64,000 nt of DNA from [Clostridium] citroniae WAL-17108 (GTDB lineage: Bacteria > Bacillota > Clostridia > Lachnospirales > Lachnospiraceae), in NCBI RefSeq assembly GCF_000233455.1, contig NZ_JH376422.1, positions 351,597 to 415,596 on the forward strand. The letters run 5' to 3'. This document shows, in pieces, positions 7,399 through 17,588 of the stretch. A model generated the notes under the pieces. The model was not told the DNA's origin and did not search any database. It was given only the letters and a program-made list of their open reading frames with translations. Positions within the stretch are counted from its first letter, which is position 1, and each line of letters begins with the position of its first letter. The position numbers and the translations under genes are program-made.

Positions 7399-8835
7399 TT
7401 ACTCGATATTAATAACTCTCATGATATTGGTCTGTGTGGCTGCCTCATGCCTTCTTGCGTATGTCACCACACCTGCGGTGATGACCGCCAGTTCCCCAAC
7501 CGTCACAAAACCTCTGTTTTTAAGCTCTTCCACGGAGCTCTCGATCAGTTCGTCCGTTGACTCCGCCCGGCGTGACCATACCGGGACAACGCCCCACTGC
7601 AGCTGCATCTGGCGCACGGTTGCCATGCTTGGAGACATGCCGATGATCCTTGCCCCGGGTCTCCATTTGGAAAGCATCTGAGTGGTAAATCCTGTAATGC
7701 TGGGAGCAATGATCACATCCGCTTCCAGGTCATGGGCAGTAGACACAGAGGCAAAGCACACGGCATTGGAAACATTCTTCATGTTCTGCTCTGTGACCTT
7801 TCTCTGGCGGTATCCCGCATAGTCCAGATGGGACTCTGTCTCCTGGGTGATGGAAACCATCATCTTCAGCGCCTCGATGGGATACCTGCCCATGGCTGTC
7901 TCTCCGGAGAGCATTACCGCATCGGTGCCGTCATATACCGCATTGGCCACATCCGTCACCTCAGCCCTGGTAGGCCTTGGATTGCGGATCATGGAATCCA
8001 GCATCTGGGTGGCGGTGATAACGATCTTACATGCCTCATTGCACTTGCGGATGATCTTCTTCTGGATATGGGGTACCTTCTCAGCCGGGATCTCCACGCC
8101 CATATCGCCTCGGGCCACCATGATACCGTCAGCCGCCTCAATAATGGCGTCCAGGTTCTCGATCCCCTCCGCGTTCTCAATCTTCGCAATGACCTTCATG
8201 CTGGAACCCTGTTCCTCCAGCATTTCCTTAATCTCCCGGATACAATCCGCGGTACGGACAAAGGAAGCCGCAATAAAGTCAAAGCCATGCTTGATCCCAA
8301 AGCGGATATCCTCCTTATCCTTGTCTGTCAGGGCCGGAAGCTTGATCTTTACATTGGGCACATTCACGCCCTTCTTCTCTCCCAGCTCTCCGCCATTGAC
8401 AACCGTACAGATGATGTCGGTGTCCTTAACCTCCACCACGTCCATCTCGATCAGGCCATCGTCAATCAGGATCTTGTTGCCGGGAGCCACATCGGAATTA
8501 AGCCCGCTGTAATTGATGTAACCGATGGTATCATCTCCCGTCACTTCACGGGTGGTCAGGGTATAGGTCTGGCCCTCCTTCAGCGTTACCTTTTTTCCGT
8601 CCTTCAGCTGGCCGGTGCGGATCTCCGGTCCTTTTGTATCCAAAAGCGCTGCAACCGGAATATCCAGCTCCTTGCGCACATCCTTTAACAGCTCCAGGCG
8701 TCCCTGATGCTCCTCATAATCCCCGTGGGAAAAGTTAAAACGCGCCACATCCATGCCGTTTTTTGCAAGTTCCATCATTATGTTCTTGTCGCTGGTATTG
8801 GGGCCCATGGTACAGATAATCTTGGTTTTCTTCAT
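7399..8835 (-). CDS. pyk: Pyruvate kinase
   Basis: A 478-residue pyruvate kinase, converting phosphoenolpyruvate and ADP to pyruvate and ATP. It shows the N-terminal KIICTMGP start, the catalytic lysine region (IAKIENAEGI), the metal/substrate segment GDMGVEIP and the ATQMLDSMI...RPTRAEV signature. The length matches the short type without the extra C-terminal phosphotransfer domain seen in Bacillus. The start has GGAGGACTGACA in front. Upstream lies a 14-bp tandem repeat (8864-8919). Confidence 0.95.
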   Translation of the reverse strand: MKKTKIICTMGPNTSDKNIMMELAKNGMDVARFNFSHGDYEEHQGRLELLKDVRKELDIPVAALLDTKGPEIRTGQLKDGKKVTLKEGQTYTLTTREVTGDDTIGYINYSGLNSDVAPGNKILIDDGLIEMDVVEVKDTDIICTVVNGGELGEKKGVNVPNVKIKLPALTDKDKEDIRFGIKHGFDFIAASFVRTADCIREIKEMLEEQGSSMKVIAKIENAEGIENLDAIIEAADGIMVARGDMGVEIPAEKVPHIQKKIIRKCNEACKIVITATQMLDSMIRNPRPTRAEVTDVANAVYDGTDAVMLSGETAMGRYPIEALKMMVSITQETESHLDYAGYRQRKVTEQNMKNVSNAVCFASVSTAHDLEADVIIAPSITGFTTQMLSKWRPGARIIGMSPSMATVRQMQLQWGVVPVWSRRAESTDELIESSVEELKNRGFVTVGELAVITAGVVTYARRHEAATQTNIMRVINIE

Positions 8836-8863
8836 TGTCAGTCCTCCATAAACTTCGTACAGT

Positions 8864-8919
8864 GTGATATTTGGTTCGTGATACCTTGTTCGTGATATTT
8901 GGTTCGTGATATTTAATGC
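8864..8919 (-). repeat. Four tandem 14-bp repeats in the pyk leader
   Basis: Units at 8864-8877, 8878-8891, 8892-8905 and 8906-8919. Read on the plus strand the unit is GTGATATTTGGTTC; units 1 and 3 are identical, unit 2 differs at 3 positions and unit 4 has a diverged end. The array ends about 20 bases before the pyk ribosome site. Confidence 0.85.
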
Positions 8920-8966
8920 ATCCTATTTGAAAGATGGTGAAAATACCGGAATAGATAGTGGGGTAT

Positions 8967-9000
8967 AACGGAGGTCCACAGTGGGTGCCTGTGGTCCGTT
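8967..9000 (-). terminator. Hairpin at the end of the rhomboid-like gene
   Basis: Minus-strand arms AACGGACCACAG and CTGTGG-ACC-TCCGTT with a 7-base loop and a 3-base bulge. It overlaps the stop codon. There is no good U run, so termination is only possible. Confidence 0.4.
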
Positions 9001-9850
9001 AGCTGGGGGGATCCGATTTTTTCACGTGCTGATGTGTATATAAATGATCCATGCAGTACTCATAGCTGCCTTCACATTTTGAACAATAGCGGAACTCCAT
9101 GCCCGGGCTGTCCTTGTCCGTGCGTCCGCATACCGCGCACTTATGACCTGTCTTGGCAGCTGTCATGGGCTTGATCTTTTTCTGGAACTCTTTCTGGCGT
9201 TTCTTCTGCTTATAGCTTGTTTCACCTGCCACCACCATCCATCCAAAGAAGATGAACATGTGCAGGATACATACAAAGATCTCCACCTTTGTGAAAATGC
9301 CGCCCTTGTAAAAATCGTACACATAGATCACGGCCTCTGCCACGGCGATCCATTTGGCCTTCAGGGGCAGGACCATCATCAGAAGGATCTGGGACTCCGG
9401 GAACATAAGGGCAAACACAAAGAAGAAGGAGTATACCAGGTGGATGGGTGTGAGCATCAGCGGGAAACCAGAAAGCAGGTACACCACCAGGGAGGCGATC
9501 ACGTTCAGCAGCACGCCCAGTATGATATAGCAGTTAAAACGGAACTTTCCCCACACCTGCTCTACGATCATGCCGAAGGTACGGATACAGTAAAGGGCCA
9601 GGGCATTAAACAGGATAAATCCCATGGTACTGCCCCCGGTAAATGCAGGTGGGAACACAAGAAATGTAAAAATTCTCCATATTTGTCCCTGCATAATGGC
9701 CGCAGGGTTCAGCGTCAGGTAATTAAACAGAAACTGCGGTGCAATCAGGTACAGCACAATACCCAGCGCCTGGAGCGCGCACACATAGTTGATGATGCCT
9801 CCAATGGCATACCTGCTTAATTTCTGTTCAAGCTTCTTTAGAAATTTCAT
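8999..9850 (-). CDS. Rhomboid-like membrane protein with C-terminal zinc ribbon
   Basis: A 283-residue protein with about six hydrophobic segments over residues 15-205, arranged as in rhomboid proteins (an early QIWRIFTFLVFPP segment similar to the WR motif of the L1 loop). The GxSG catalytic motif of active rhomboid proteases is not visible, so it is probably an inactive rhomboid/derlin-type protein. The cytosolic tail has two Cys pairs (CAVC and CSKC) followed by further Cys and His residues, a probable zinc-binding domain. It follows corA by 22 bases and is presumably cotranscribed. Its function is unknown. Confidence 0.65.
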   Translation of the reverse strand: MKFLKKLEQKLSRYAIGGIINYVCALQALGIVLYLIAPQFLFNYLTLNPAAIMQGQIWRIFTFLVFPPAFTGGSTMGFILFNALALYCIRTFGMIVEQVWGKFRFNCYIILGVLLNVIASLVVYLLSGFPLMLTPIHLVYSFFFVFALMFPESQILLMMVLPLKAKWIAVAEAVIYVYDFYKGGIFTKVEIFVCILHMFIFFGWMVVAGETSYKQKKRQKEFQKKIKPMTAAKTGHKCAVCGRTDKDSPGMEFRYCSKCEGSYEYCMDHLYTHQHVKKSDPPS

Positions 9851-9872
9851 TAACGACTCCTTCTTTATGATA

Positions 9873-10814
9873 TCAGAACAAATCCTTCTTATTAAAAATA
9901 TAAGCTACCAGCAGTGACAGAGCCAGGGCAAATCCCAGGACAATGACGAATCCGTATGGATGGGTCGCAAAGGGCATGCCTCTGGAATTGACATTCATAC
10001 CGTAGAAGCTGGCCACCATGGTGGGGATGGACATGACAATGGTCACGGTTGCCAGAAACTTCATCACAATATTCAGGTTGTTGGAAATAACAGAGGCAAA
10101 CGCATCCATGGTTCCGCTGAGGATACCGCTATAGATATTGGCCATCTCAATGGCCTGTTTGTTTTCCACGATAACGTCTTCCAGCAGATCCGTGTCCTCA
10201 GGATACTTCTTGATCTTCTCAGTTCTGAGAAGTTTTTCCAGCACCACCTCATTGGAACGCAGGGAGGTGGTAAAATATACCAGGGACTTCTCCAGCTCCA
10301 AAAGCTCGATCAGCTCCTCGTTCTTCTGGGACTGGTGGAGCTTGCGCTCTATGACCTCACTCTTTTTGTCTATGATCCGGAGGTACTGCAGGTATTGGGT
10401 AGCGTTTTTATAAAGGATCTGCAGGATAAACCTGGTCTTCATAAAGGTGTGGAAATCCCTCACCCTTCCGTCCATAAATGACGTGAGCACCGGTGTCTCC
10501 TCCAGGCAGACAGTAATCAGCACCTCGTTGGTGGTAATAATAGCCAAAGGAATGGTCACAAACCAGTCCTTGCCGCTGCGCTCCTCAATGGACGGGATAT
10601 CCACCAGAACCAGGGTGTAATCATCCTCCACCTCAATACGCGAGCGTTCCTCCTCATCCAGAGGCGCCTTTAAGTGGTCCGGGTCAATCTGATATGCATC
10701 CGCAATGTCAATGATCTCAGAGGCTGTAGGGTTTGTTAACGCAATCCAGCAGCCAGGCTGCATCTCTTCTTTTTCGTGCATAGCACCGTCTTCGGTCTTA
10801 AAAATCCGTATCAT
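9873..10814 (-). CDS. corA: CorA-family magnesium/cobalt transporter
   Basis: A 313-residue CorA-family divalent-cation channel. The large N-terminal cytosolic domain is rich in charged helices (residues ~1-245), followed by two C-terminal membrane helices. The selectivity motif YGMNV ends the first helix near residue 270, and the short basic tail (FNKKDLF) is typical. The start is supported by GGGGGAGAG upstream. A perfect consensus promoter stands at 10850-10878. It is the first gene of a two-gene unit with the rhomboid-like gene. Confidence 0.9.
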   Translation of the reverse strand: MIRIFKTEDGAMHEKEEMQPGCWIALTNPTASEIIDIADAYQIDPDHLKAPLDEEERSRIEVEDDYTLVLVDIPSIEERSGKDWFVTIPLAIITTNEVLITVCLEETPVLTSFMDGRVRDFHTFMKTRFILQILYKNATQYLQYLRIIDKKSEVIERKLHQSQKNEELIELLELEKSLVYFTTSLRSNEVVLEKLLRTEKIKKYPEDTDLLEDVIVENKQAIEMANIYSGILSGTMDAFASVISNNLNIVMKFLATVTIVMSIPTMVASFYGMNVNSRGMPFATHPYGFVIVLGFALALSLLVAYIFNKKDLF

Positions 10815-10849
10815 GCGAACTCTCCCCCATTTTGAAATTATACGTTCTC

Positions 10850-10878
10850 ATTATAGTGACTGCCCCGCGGTTTGTCAA
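10850..10878 (-). promoter_or_regulatory. Perfect consensus promoter for corA
   Basis: Minus-strand TTGACA (10873-10878), 17-base spacer, TATAAT (10850-10855). Both hexamers match the sigma-70/A consensus at all positions, so strong constitutive expression is likely. Confidence 0.88.
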
Positions 10879-11150
10879 ATAAAATAGCCTGCCATTTTTT
10901 ATAAACAAAATAATTTTACTAGAATCATGCACAATTTTTGCCATTTCTTCACGATTTTTTAACGCCTGTCCCCAATTGTATTCCTTCCTAATTTATGCTA
11001 AACTCTATGGTGAGTATTCGCAGCCTCGTCTGCGGATTGTTGCATAAATCACAGTTTTTTCCATAAAACTGTAATATGATGAACGCAAAACAACTTCACG
11101 GTCCTCTGGGCTGTAAGTCACAAAGGAGGTTAGGGTAAAACCCCACGTAT
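10879..11150 (+). promoter_or_regulatory. Leader region of the dehydratase activase gene
   Basis: This stretch between divergent genes holds an AT-rich part, then two hairpins: CGCAG/CTGCG (11019-11034) and ACAGTTTT/AAAACTGT (11051-11072). A strong SD AAAGGAGG stands at 11122-11129, unusually far (21 bases) from the ATG at 11151. A GGGT-AAA-ACCC mini-hairpin (11133-11143) between them would shorten the effective distance. A weak promoter (TTGTAT, 17 bases, TAAACT) may start near 10976. Confidence 0.5.
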
Positions 11151-14100
11151 ATGAGCTTACATACAACTACCCTTACACTTGGAATCGACATTGGTTCCAC
11201 AACCGTTAAAATAGCATTACTGAATCAGAACTACCATATAGTATTCTCCGATTATGAGCGCCATTATGCCAATATACAGGAAACTCTGGCAGAACTTCTG
11301 AAAAAAGCATGCAGGGTAACCGGCCCCACGGACGTTGTCCCCGTCATTACCGGCTCCGGCGGCCTTACGCTGTCATCCCATCTGGATGTTCCCTTTGTCC
11401 AGGAAGTGGTGGCTGTGGCCTCCGCCCTTCAGGACTACGCGCCTCACACGGACGTAGCCATTGAGCTTGGCGGGGAAGATGCAAAAATTATATATTTTAC
11501 CAATGGGATCGACCAGCGGATGAACGGAATCTGTGCAGGAGGCACCGGTTCTTTTATTGACCAGATGGCATCCCTGCTCCAGACAGACGCCGCGGGCCTG
11601 GATCAATACGCCAAGCACTACAAGGCCATCTATCCAATTGCGGCCCGGTGCGGCGTATTTGCCAAATCCGATATACAGCCCCTGATCAATGAGGGGGCCA
11701 CCAGGGAGGACCTGGCGGCTTCCATTTTCCAGGCAGTGGTAAACCAGACCATCAGCGGTCTGGCCTGCGGCAAACCCATCAGGGGGAACGTAGCCTTTTT
11801 AGGAGGCCCTCTCCACTTCCTTCCCCAGCTGAGGGAAAGTTTTATCCGCACCCTGCGCCTGACCCCGGAGCAGATCATCGCACCGGACCACTCCCATCTG
11901 TTTGCGGCAGTGGGAGCTGCCATGAACCCCCAGGAAGATCAGGTCCCTGTGGCCCTTGATACCATCATCCAACGCCTGTCCTCAGGCATCCAGATGGATA
12001 TTGAGGTAAAGCGCATGGAGCCCCTGTTTAAGGATCAGGCCGACTATGAAGAATTCTCCGGCCGCCATGCCTGCAACCATGTAAAGTCCGGCGACCTGGC
12101 ATCCTATGAAGGGAACTGTTATCTGGGCATTGACGCAGGCTCCACCACCACCAAGGTGGCTGTGGTGGCCGAGGACGGAACCCTTTTGTACCGTTTCTAC
12201 GATAATAATAACGGAAGCCCCCTGGCAACCGCGATCCACGCCCTGAGCGAGATACGTGGCCTGCTCCCTGATACGGCCCATATTGCCTACTCCTGCTCCA
12301 CAGGATATGGGGAGGCCCTGTTAAAGGCAGCCCTGATGCTGGATGAGGGGGAGGTGGAGACCATCTCCCACTACTATGCCGCCGCGTTCTTTGAGCCGGA
12401 TGTGGACTGTATCCTGGATATCGGCGGTCAGGACATGAAGTGTATCAAGATTAAGGACGGCACAGTGGACAGTGTACAGCTGAACGAGGCGTGCTCCTCC
12501 GGCTGCGGCTCCTTTATTGAGACCTTTGCAAAGAGCCTGAACTACAGTGTGGAGGATTTTGCAAAGGAAGCCTTGTTTGCAAAGAACCCCACGGACCTGG
12601 GCACGCGCTGCACCGTGTTCATGAACTCCAACGTAAAACAGGCCCAGAAGGAAGGGGCCACGGTGGCGGATATCTCCGCCGGCCTGGCTTACTCCGTTAT
12701 CAAGAACGCCCTGTTTAAGGTTATAAAGATCACCAATGCCTCTGACCTGGGAAACCATGTGGTGGTCCAGGGCGGCACCTTTTATAATGACGCGGTGCTC
12801 AGAAGCTTTGAGAAAATATCCGGGTGTGAGGCGGTCCGCCCTGACATTGCGGGCATAATGGGCGCATTCGGCGCTGCCCTGATCGCAAAGGAGCGCTTCC
12901 ACATGAACGGTGAGGAAGCCACTTCCATGCTCCCTCTGGATAAGATCATTTCCCTGAAATATACCACCTCCATGACCAGGTGCAAGGGCTGCAACAACCA
13001 TTGTGTACTGACCATTAACCAGTTTGGCAGCGGCCGCCGTTTCATTTCCGGGAACCGGTGTGAACGCGGGCTGGGGCTTGAGAAGGCCAAAAAAGAGATT
13101 CCCAATCTCTTCGATTATAAATACCACCGCATGTTTGATTACGATCCCCTGCCCTTAGACCAGGCGGACCGCGGCACGGTGGGGATCCCGCGTGTCCTCA
13201 ACATGTATGAGAATTTCCCCTTCTGGGCCGTATTTTTCCAGAAGCTGCGCTACCATGTGGTGCTTTCCCCCCAGTCCACCAGACAGCTCTATGAGCTGGG
13301 GATTGAATCCATTCCCAGCGAGTCCGAGTGTTATCCCGCCAAGCTGGTGCACGGCCACATATCCTGGCTGATCAAACAGGGGATCAAGTTTATATTTTAT
13401 CCATGCATTCCATATGAGCGCAATGAAAGCCCGGATGCAGGCAACCACTACAACTGCCCCATGGTCACCTCCTATGCTGAGAATATCAAAAACAATGTGG
13501 AGGCACTGGAGGAGGAGCATGTTTCCTTTGTCAATCCCTTTATGGCATTTACCAATGAGCAGGTGCTCACCGATGCCCTGGTAAAGGAATTCACAAAACG
13601 GGGGGAGATCCCCGCTGCTGAGATCAGGATGGCTGCCCACGCGGCCTGGCAGGAACTTCTTGCATCCCGCCTGGACATGGAGAAAAAGGGTGAGGAAACC
13701 CTTGCATGGCTGAAGGAGACAGGAAAGCGGGCAGTGGTGCTGGCCGGCCGGCCTTACCACGTGGATCCTGAGATCCACCACGGGATCCCGGAACTGATCA
13801 CGTCCTATGGGTTCGCGGTACTCACAGAGGACTCCATCTCCCATCTGGGTCAGGTGGAACGGCCCCTGGTGGTGACGGACCAGTGGATGTACCACACGCG
13901 CCTCTATGCGGCGGCCAGCTTTGTAAAGACCCAGGAAAACCTGGATCTCATACAGCTCAACTCCTTTGGATGCGGACTGGACGCAGTGACCACGGACCAG
14001 GTTGCCGAGATACTGACACGCTCCGGCAAGATCTACACCGTGCTGAAGATCGATGAGGTGAACAACCTGGGCGCTGCCAGGATCCGGATCCGCTCCCTGA

Positions 14101-15470
14101 TCGCCGCCTTAAAGGTCCGCGACCAGAAGCACTATGAGCGCAAGGTGGTGTCCAGCGCTTACAACCGTGTGTATTTTACCAAGGAGATGAAGAAGACATA
14201 TACCCTTCTCTGCCCCCAGATGTCGCCCATCCATTTTGACCTTCTGGAACCGGCTATCCGCTCCTTTGGCTATAAGATCGAGGTACTGCAAAACCATAAC
14301 CGCAGCGCGGTGGATGTGGGACTCCAGTATGTGAACAACGATGCCTGCTATCCGTCCCTGATCGTCATCGGACAGATCATGGACGCCCTGCTGTCGGGGA
14401 AATACGACCTGGACCACACCGCCGTGCTCATGAGCCAGACAGGCGGCGGCTGCCGCGCATCCAACTATGTGGGATTCATCCGCCGCGCCCTGGAAAAGGC
14501 CGGTATGCCTCAGATCCCCGTTGTCTCCGTGAATGCCAACGGCATGGAGACCAACCCCGGCTTTACATTTACAGTCCCTCTGCTCACAAAGGCCATGCAG
14601 GCCATTGTGTACGGCGATATCTTCATGCGTGTGCTTTACGCCACACGGCCCTATGAGGCGGAACCGGGCAGCGCCAACGCCCTTCACGAAAAGTGGAAGG
14701 CCCGCTGTATCCAGTCCCTGTCCAAACGGAACGCCGCCATGATGGAATTCGGCCGTAACATCCGGGGAATTGTCCGGGATTTTGACAATCTGCCAAGACG
14801 TGATGTGAGAAAACCCAAGGTGGGTATTGTGGGTGAGATCCTTGTAAAGTTCTCCCCTCTTGCCAACAACCACATTGTGGAGCTTCTGGAGTCCGAGGGG
14901 GCTGAGGCAGTGATGCCCGACCTGATGGATTTCCTATTATACAGTTTTTATAACAGCAACTTTAAGGCTGAGCACCTGGGCACCAAGAAATCTACCGCAA
15001 GGCTGTGCAATGCCGGTATCTCCCTGCTGGAGTATTTCCGCAGGACAGCTAAGAAAGAGCTGAAAGCCAGCATGCATTTTACGCCCCCGTCCGCCATCAA
15101 TGAACTGGCTGAGATGGCCAAGGGCTTTGTGTCCCTGGGCAACCAGACCGGCGAGGGATGGTTCCTCACAGGAGAGATGCTGGAGCTGATCCACAGCGGT
15201 GTGAACAATATCATCTGCACCCAGCCCTTTGGCTGTCTGCCCAACCATATTGTGGGCAAAGGCGTAATCAAGGAGCTGCGCCGGCACTACCCTCAGTCCA
15301 ATATCATTGCCGTGGACTATGACCCGGGCGCCAGCGAGGTGAACCAGCTCAACCGTATCAAACTCATGCTTTCCACTGCCCAGAAAAACCTAAAGCAGGA
15401 AAAACCGGCTGAACCCCAGCCTGTGAAAAAGCGGCACGCCCCCAAGGCAAAGACGCTGCAGACAGCGTAA
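11151..15470 (+). CDS. 2-hydroxyacyl-CoA dehydratase activase, multidomain ATPase
   Basis: A 1439-residue protein joining the modules of the BcrAD/BadFG (HgdC) activase family. Two ASKHA ATPase domains stand in tandem: the first with [10 protein letters not shown] near residue 10 and CAGGTGSF, the second with [10 protein letters not shown] near residue 325, DIGGQDMK and CSSGCGSF. In HgdC-type activases such cysteines hold a [4Fe-4S] cluster at the dimer interface, and ATP-driven electron transfer starts the radical dehydratase. A CKGCNNHC cluster near residue 612 leads into a DUF2229-like region and a C-terminal HgdB-like part. These large fusions are common in anaerobic Clostridia, often without the dehydratase beside them; none is present here, so the partner is unknown. 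Confidence 0.85.
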   Translation: MSLHTTTLTLGIDIGSTTVKIALLNQNYHIVFSDYERHYANIQETLAELLKKACRVTGPTDVVPVITGSGGLTLSSHLDVPFVQEVVAVASALQDYAPHTDVAIELGGEDAKIIYFTNGIDQRMNGICAGGTGSFIDQMASLLQTDAAGLDQYAKHYKAIYPIAARCGVFAKSDIQPLINEGATREDLAASIFQAVVNQTISGLACGKPIRGNVAFLGGPLHFLPQLRESFIRTLRLTPEQIIAPDHSHLFAAVGAAMNPQEDQVPVALDTIIQRLSSGIQMDIEVKRMEPLFKDQADYEEFSGRHACNHVKSGDLASYEGNCYLGIDAGSTTTKVAVVAEDGTLLYRFYDNNNGSPLATAIHALSEIRGLLPDTAHIAYSCSTGYGEALLKAALMLDEGEVETISHYYAAAFFEPDVDCILDIGGQDMKCIKIKDGTVDSVQLNEACSSGCGSFIETFAKSLNYSVEDFAKEALFAKNPTDLGTRCTVFMNSNVKQAQKEGATVADISAGLAYSVIKNALFKVIKITNASDLGNHVVVQGGTFYNDAVLRSFEKISGCEAVRPDIAGIMGAFGAALIAKERFHMNGEEATSMLPLDKIISLKYTTSMTRCKGCNNHCVLTINQFGSGRRFISGNRCERGLGLEKAKKEIPNLFDYKYHRMFDYDPLPLDQADRGTVGIPRVLNMYENFPFWAVFFQKLRYHVVLSPQSTRQLYELGIESIPSESECYPAKLVHGHISWLIKQGIKFIFYPCIPYERNESPDAGNHYNCPMVTSYAENIKNNVEALEEEHVSFVNPFMAFTNEQVLTDALVKEFTKRGEIPAAEIRMAAHAAWQELLASRLDMEKKGEETLAWLKETGKRAVVLAGRPYHVDPEIHHGIPELITSYGFAVLTEDSISHLGQVERPLVVTDQWMYHTRLYAAASFVKTQENLDLIQLNSFGCGLDAVTTDQVAEILTRSGKIYTVLKIDEVNNLGAARIRIRSLIAALKVRDQKHYERKVVSSAYNRVYFTKEMKKTYTLLCPQMSPIHFDLLEPAIRSFGYKIEVLQNHNRSAVDVGLQYVNNDACYPSLIVIGQIMDALLSGKYDLDHTAVLMSQTGGGCRASNYVGFIRRALEKAGMPQIPVVSVNANGMETNPGFTFTVPLLTKAMQAIVYGDIFMRVLYATRPYEAEPGSANALHEKWKARCIQSLSKRNAAMMEFGRNIRGIVRDFDNLPRRDVRKPKVGIVGEILVKFSPLANNHIVELLESEGAEAVMPDLMDFLLYSFYNSNFKAEHLGTKKSTARLCNAGISLLEYFRRTAKKELKASMHFTPPSAINELAEMAKGFVSLGNQTGEGWFLTGEMLELIHSGVNNIICTQPFGCLPNHIVGKGVIKELRRHYPQSNIIAVDYDPGASEVNQLNRIKLMLSTAQKNLKQEKPAEPQPVKKRHAPKAKTLQTA

Positions 15471-15537
15471 GGGGCGGAGGTATCAAGAACGGACTGCTTG
15501 ATCACAGACGGCAGAACTGACAGAATATAATACATAA

Positions 15538-15581
15538 CAGACAGGCTGCATCCCCGCTGAGCGGAGGATGCAGCCTGTCTG
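15538..15581. terminator. 16-bp perfect hairpin between convergent units
   Basis: Arms CAGACAGGCTGCATCC/GGATGCAGCCTGTCTG with a 12-base loop. It lies between the activase (plus) and the transporter operon (minus) and probably ends both, although the U tracts are weak. Confidence 0.65.
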
Positions 15582-15600
15582 CCTATCATGTTTATGTTTG

Positions 15601-16521
15601 TCAAGAACACGTTTCCAAAGAGGTCCCTTTCATCCTGGATCGGATTCCTGAAACCACCAGGACCGCGATGGTCATAAAATATGGCAGGGCCAGTACGATC
15701 TGGGACGGTATCCCAAAATTCTGCATGCTGGCCGCCAATGCCTGTGCATACGCAAACATAAAACTGTATACCGCCGCCATCACCGGATTTCCCTTGGCGA
15801 TCATAATGGCCGCAACTGCCAGGAAGCCGCGTCCCGCGGACATGTTTTCCGTAAAAATGGAAGTTCCCCCCAAAGGCAGGATGGCCCCTGCGATCCCCAC
15901 AAAAAAGCCGGTGATCAAAACGGAATACCACTTGTAGCGCAGCACGTTGGTTCCTGTTGTCTGGGCCGCCTTCTCATTGATGCCCACGCTTCTGAGCCTG
16001 AGGCCAAAGGGTGTTTTGTACATGGCGATCCATGTGCCCGCAACTGCCAAAAGTGTAAGGTACACCACAATATTATGGGCGCCCAGCACCTCCCCCGCAT
16101 AGGGGATCCTGCTGATCAGGGGCAGTTTGATCACGGGGAGACTGACCAGGCGCGGATCCATAAAGGAGCCGCGTTTTCCAAATAAATTCAAAAGCAGGAA
16201 GGAGGTAAATGCATCCATTCCCAGATTCATGGCAATGCTGACCACCATTCCGCTGGAGCCCAGATGGAACACCAGTGTCCCGAACAGGACCGCACAGGCC
16301 AGTCCGGCCAGGATACCGCACAATACCCCCACATAGGGGCTGCCTGAATAGTAGGTACCCAGGGTTGCGAAAAAGGCCGCGCACAGCATAAAGCTTTCCA
16401 GGGCAATATTAAAGATTCCTGTCCTGTCCCCAAAGCAGCCGCCAATGGAGGACAGGATCAGGGGCACGGCCATTCTCAGCGCAGCTGCCATGGTAATGGT
16501 TCCCACTAAAATATTTAGCAT
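15601..16521 (-). CDS. BMP-type nucleoside ABC transporter, permease 2
   Basis: A 306-residue inner-membrane permease with about nine hydrophobic segments, of the branched-chain/ribose permease superfamily as used by BMP nucleoside importers. The GIFNIALESFM segment near the N-terminus and GINEKAAQTTGTN in the cytosolic loop are characteristic of the second permease of these systems. It starts inside the stop codon of permease 1 (TAATG overlap), so the two are translationally coupled. It is the last gene of the salvage operon. Confidence 0.88.
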   Translation of the reverse strand: MLNILVGTITMAAALRMAVPLILSSIGGCFGDRTGIFNIALESFMLCAAFFATLGTYYSGSPYVGVLCGILAGLACAVLFGTLVFHLGSSGMVVSIAMNLGMDAFTSFLLLNLFGKRGSFMDPRLVSLPVIKLPLISRIPYAGEVLGAHNIVVYLTLLAVAGTWIAMYKTPFGLRLRSVGINEKAAQTTGTNVLRYKWYSVLITGFFVGIAGAILPLGGTSIFTENMSAGRGFLAVAAIMIAKGNPVMAAVYSFMFAYAQALAASMQNFGIPSQIVLALPYFMTIAVLVVSGIRSRMKGTSLETCS

Positions 16522-17588
16522 TATCCCACCACCGCCTTTCTCTTAAACATACCTGCCAGTTTCCTGTAGTCCACTGTGATGAACAGCACAAAGAGGGCCT
16601 GGATCAGCAGTACCGTGAGACGGTTCACATCGCACATGCGCTCCATGTGAAGGGAACCGGCTTTCAGGATCCCCCATATCACGGCTACCACCAGAACTGT
16701 CAGCGGATTGTTGCCCGCGATCATGGCGATCATGATCCCGTCCCATCCCAGATTGTTGGAAAAGCTGGCCGTAAACTTCCCATAAGTGCCCTGTACCTCA
16801 ATACTGCCGCATAATCCGGCCACAAAACCGGACAGCAGGAAGATGGCCAGGAATGTTTTTGTCACATTGACGCCCCCTATCCTGGCAAACCTGCGGTTCT
16901 CACCCACCTGCTTTAGCTCATACCCCACCACCGTGCAGCGGTAGACCAGGTAGATGACCACCACAAGTCCCACCGCGATCAGAATCCCGGTGCTGGCATT
17001 TGTCTTGGGGATCAGGTTGGTGAGACGCGCCGTATCCTCGATGGGAGGCGTGGACAGGGCCAGGGAATCCCCGGCCGCGCTGATGCCCATCACAATATAG
17101 GTGAGATATTCCGTCATCAGGATGGCAATGTAATTCAGCATAAGGGTTGTGATCATCTCATTCACATGGAATACCAGCTTCATCACTGCCGGAATCAGTG
17201 CAAACAACATTCCCGCAGCACCGGCTGCCAGCAGGCATCCGGTTACGTGAAGGGCCTTTGGCAGATGTACATAGAATCCAAACAGTGCCGCCGCATAGGC
17301 CCCAAAGTAAAGCTGCCCCTCAATGCCCAGGTTCATGACCCCTGATTTGAAGGCTATGGTGGCAGCGATCCCGGTCAGGATACAGGGTGTGATCCAGCGC
17401 AGCGTATTTCCAATATTGCGGATGCTCCCAAAAGCTCCCTGGAGGATATATTTCATGGCCGTGGCAGGATTCTCTCCCTGCCACAGGATGAGAACACTGC
17501 CGATTATCATAACTGCCATAAATGAAAATACATATTTCATCACATTCCAGGCAGCGTCCTGGCCCATGCCCCTTGTTATCTTACTCAT
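16521..17588 (-). CDS. BMP-type nucleoside ABC transporter, permease 1
   Basis: A 355-residue permease with about ten hydrophobic segments. The GVMNLGIEGQL segment is the hallmark of the first permease in BMP-family importers, and GENRRFARIGGVNV is the cytosolic coupling loop. Its start overlaps the ATPase stop by four bases (ATGA). It pairs with permease 2 to form the channel. Confidence 0.88.
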   Translation of the reverse strand: MSKITRGMGQDAAWNVMKYVFSFMAVMIIGSVLILWQGENPATAMKYILQGAFGSIRNIGNTLRWITPCILTGIAATIAFKSGVMNLGIEGQLYFGAYAAALFGFYVHLPKALHVTGCLLAAGAAGMLFALIPAVMKLVFHVNEMITTLMLNYIAILMTEYLTYIVMGISAAGDSLALSTPPIEDTARLTNLIPKTNASTGILIAVGLVVVIYLVYRCTVVGYELKQVGENRRFARIGGVNVTKTFLAIFLLSGFVAGLCGSIEVQGTYGKFTASFSNNLGWDGIMIAMIAGNNPLTVLVVAVIWGILKAGSLHMERMCDVNRLTVLLIQALFVLFITVDYRKLAGMFKRKAVVG

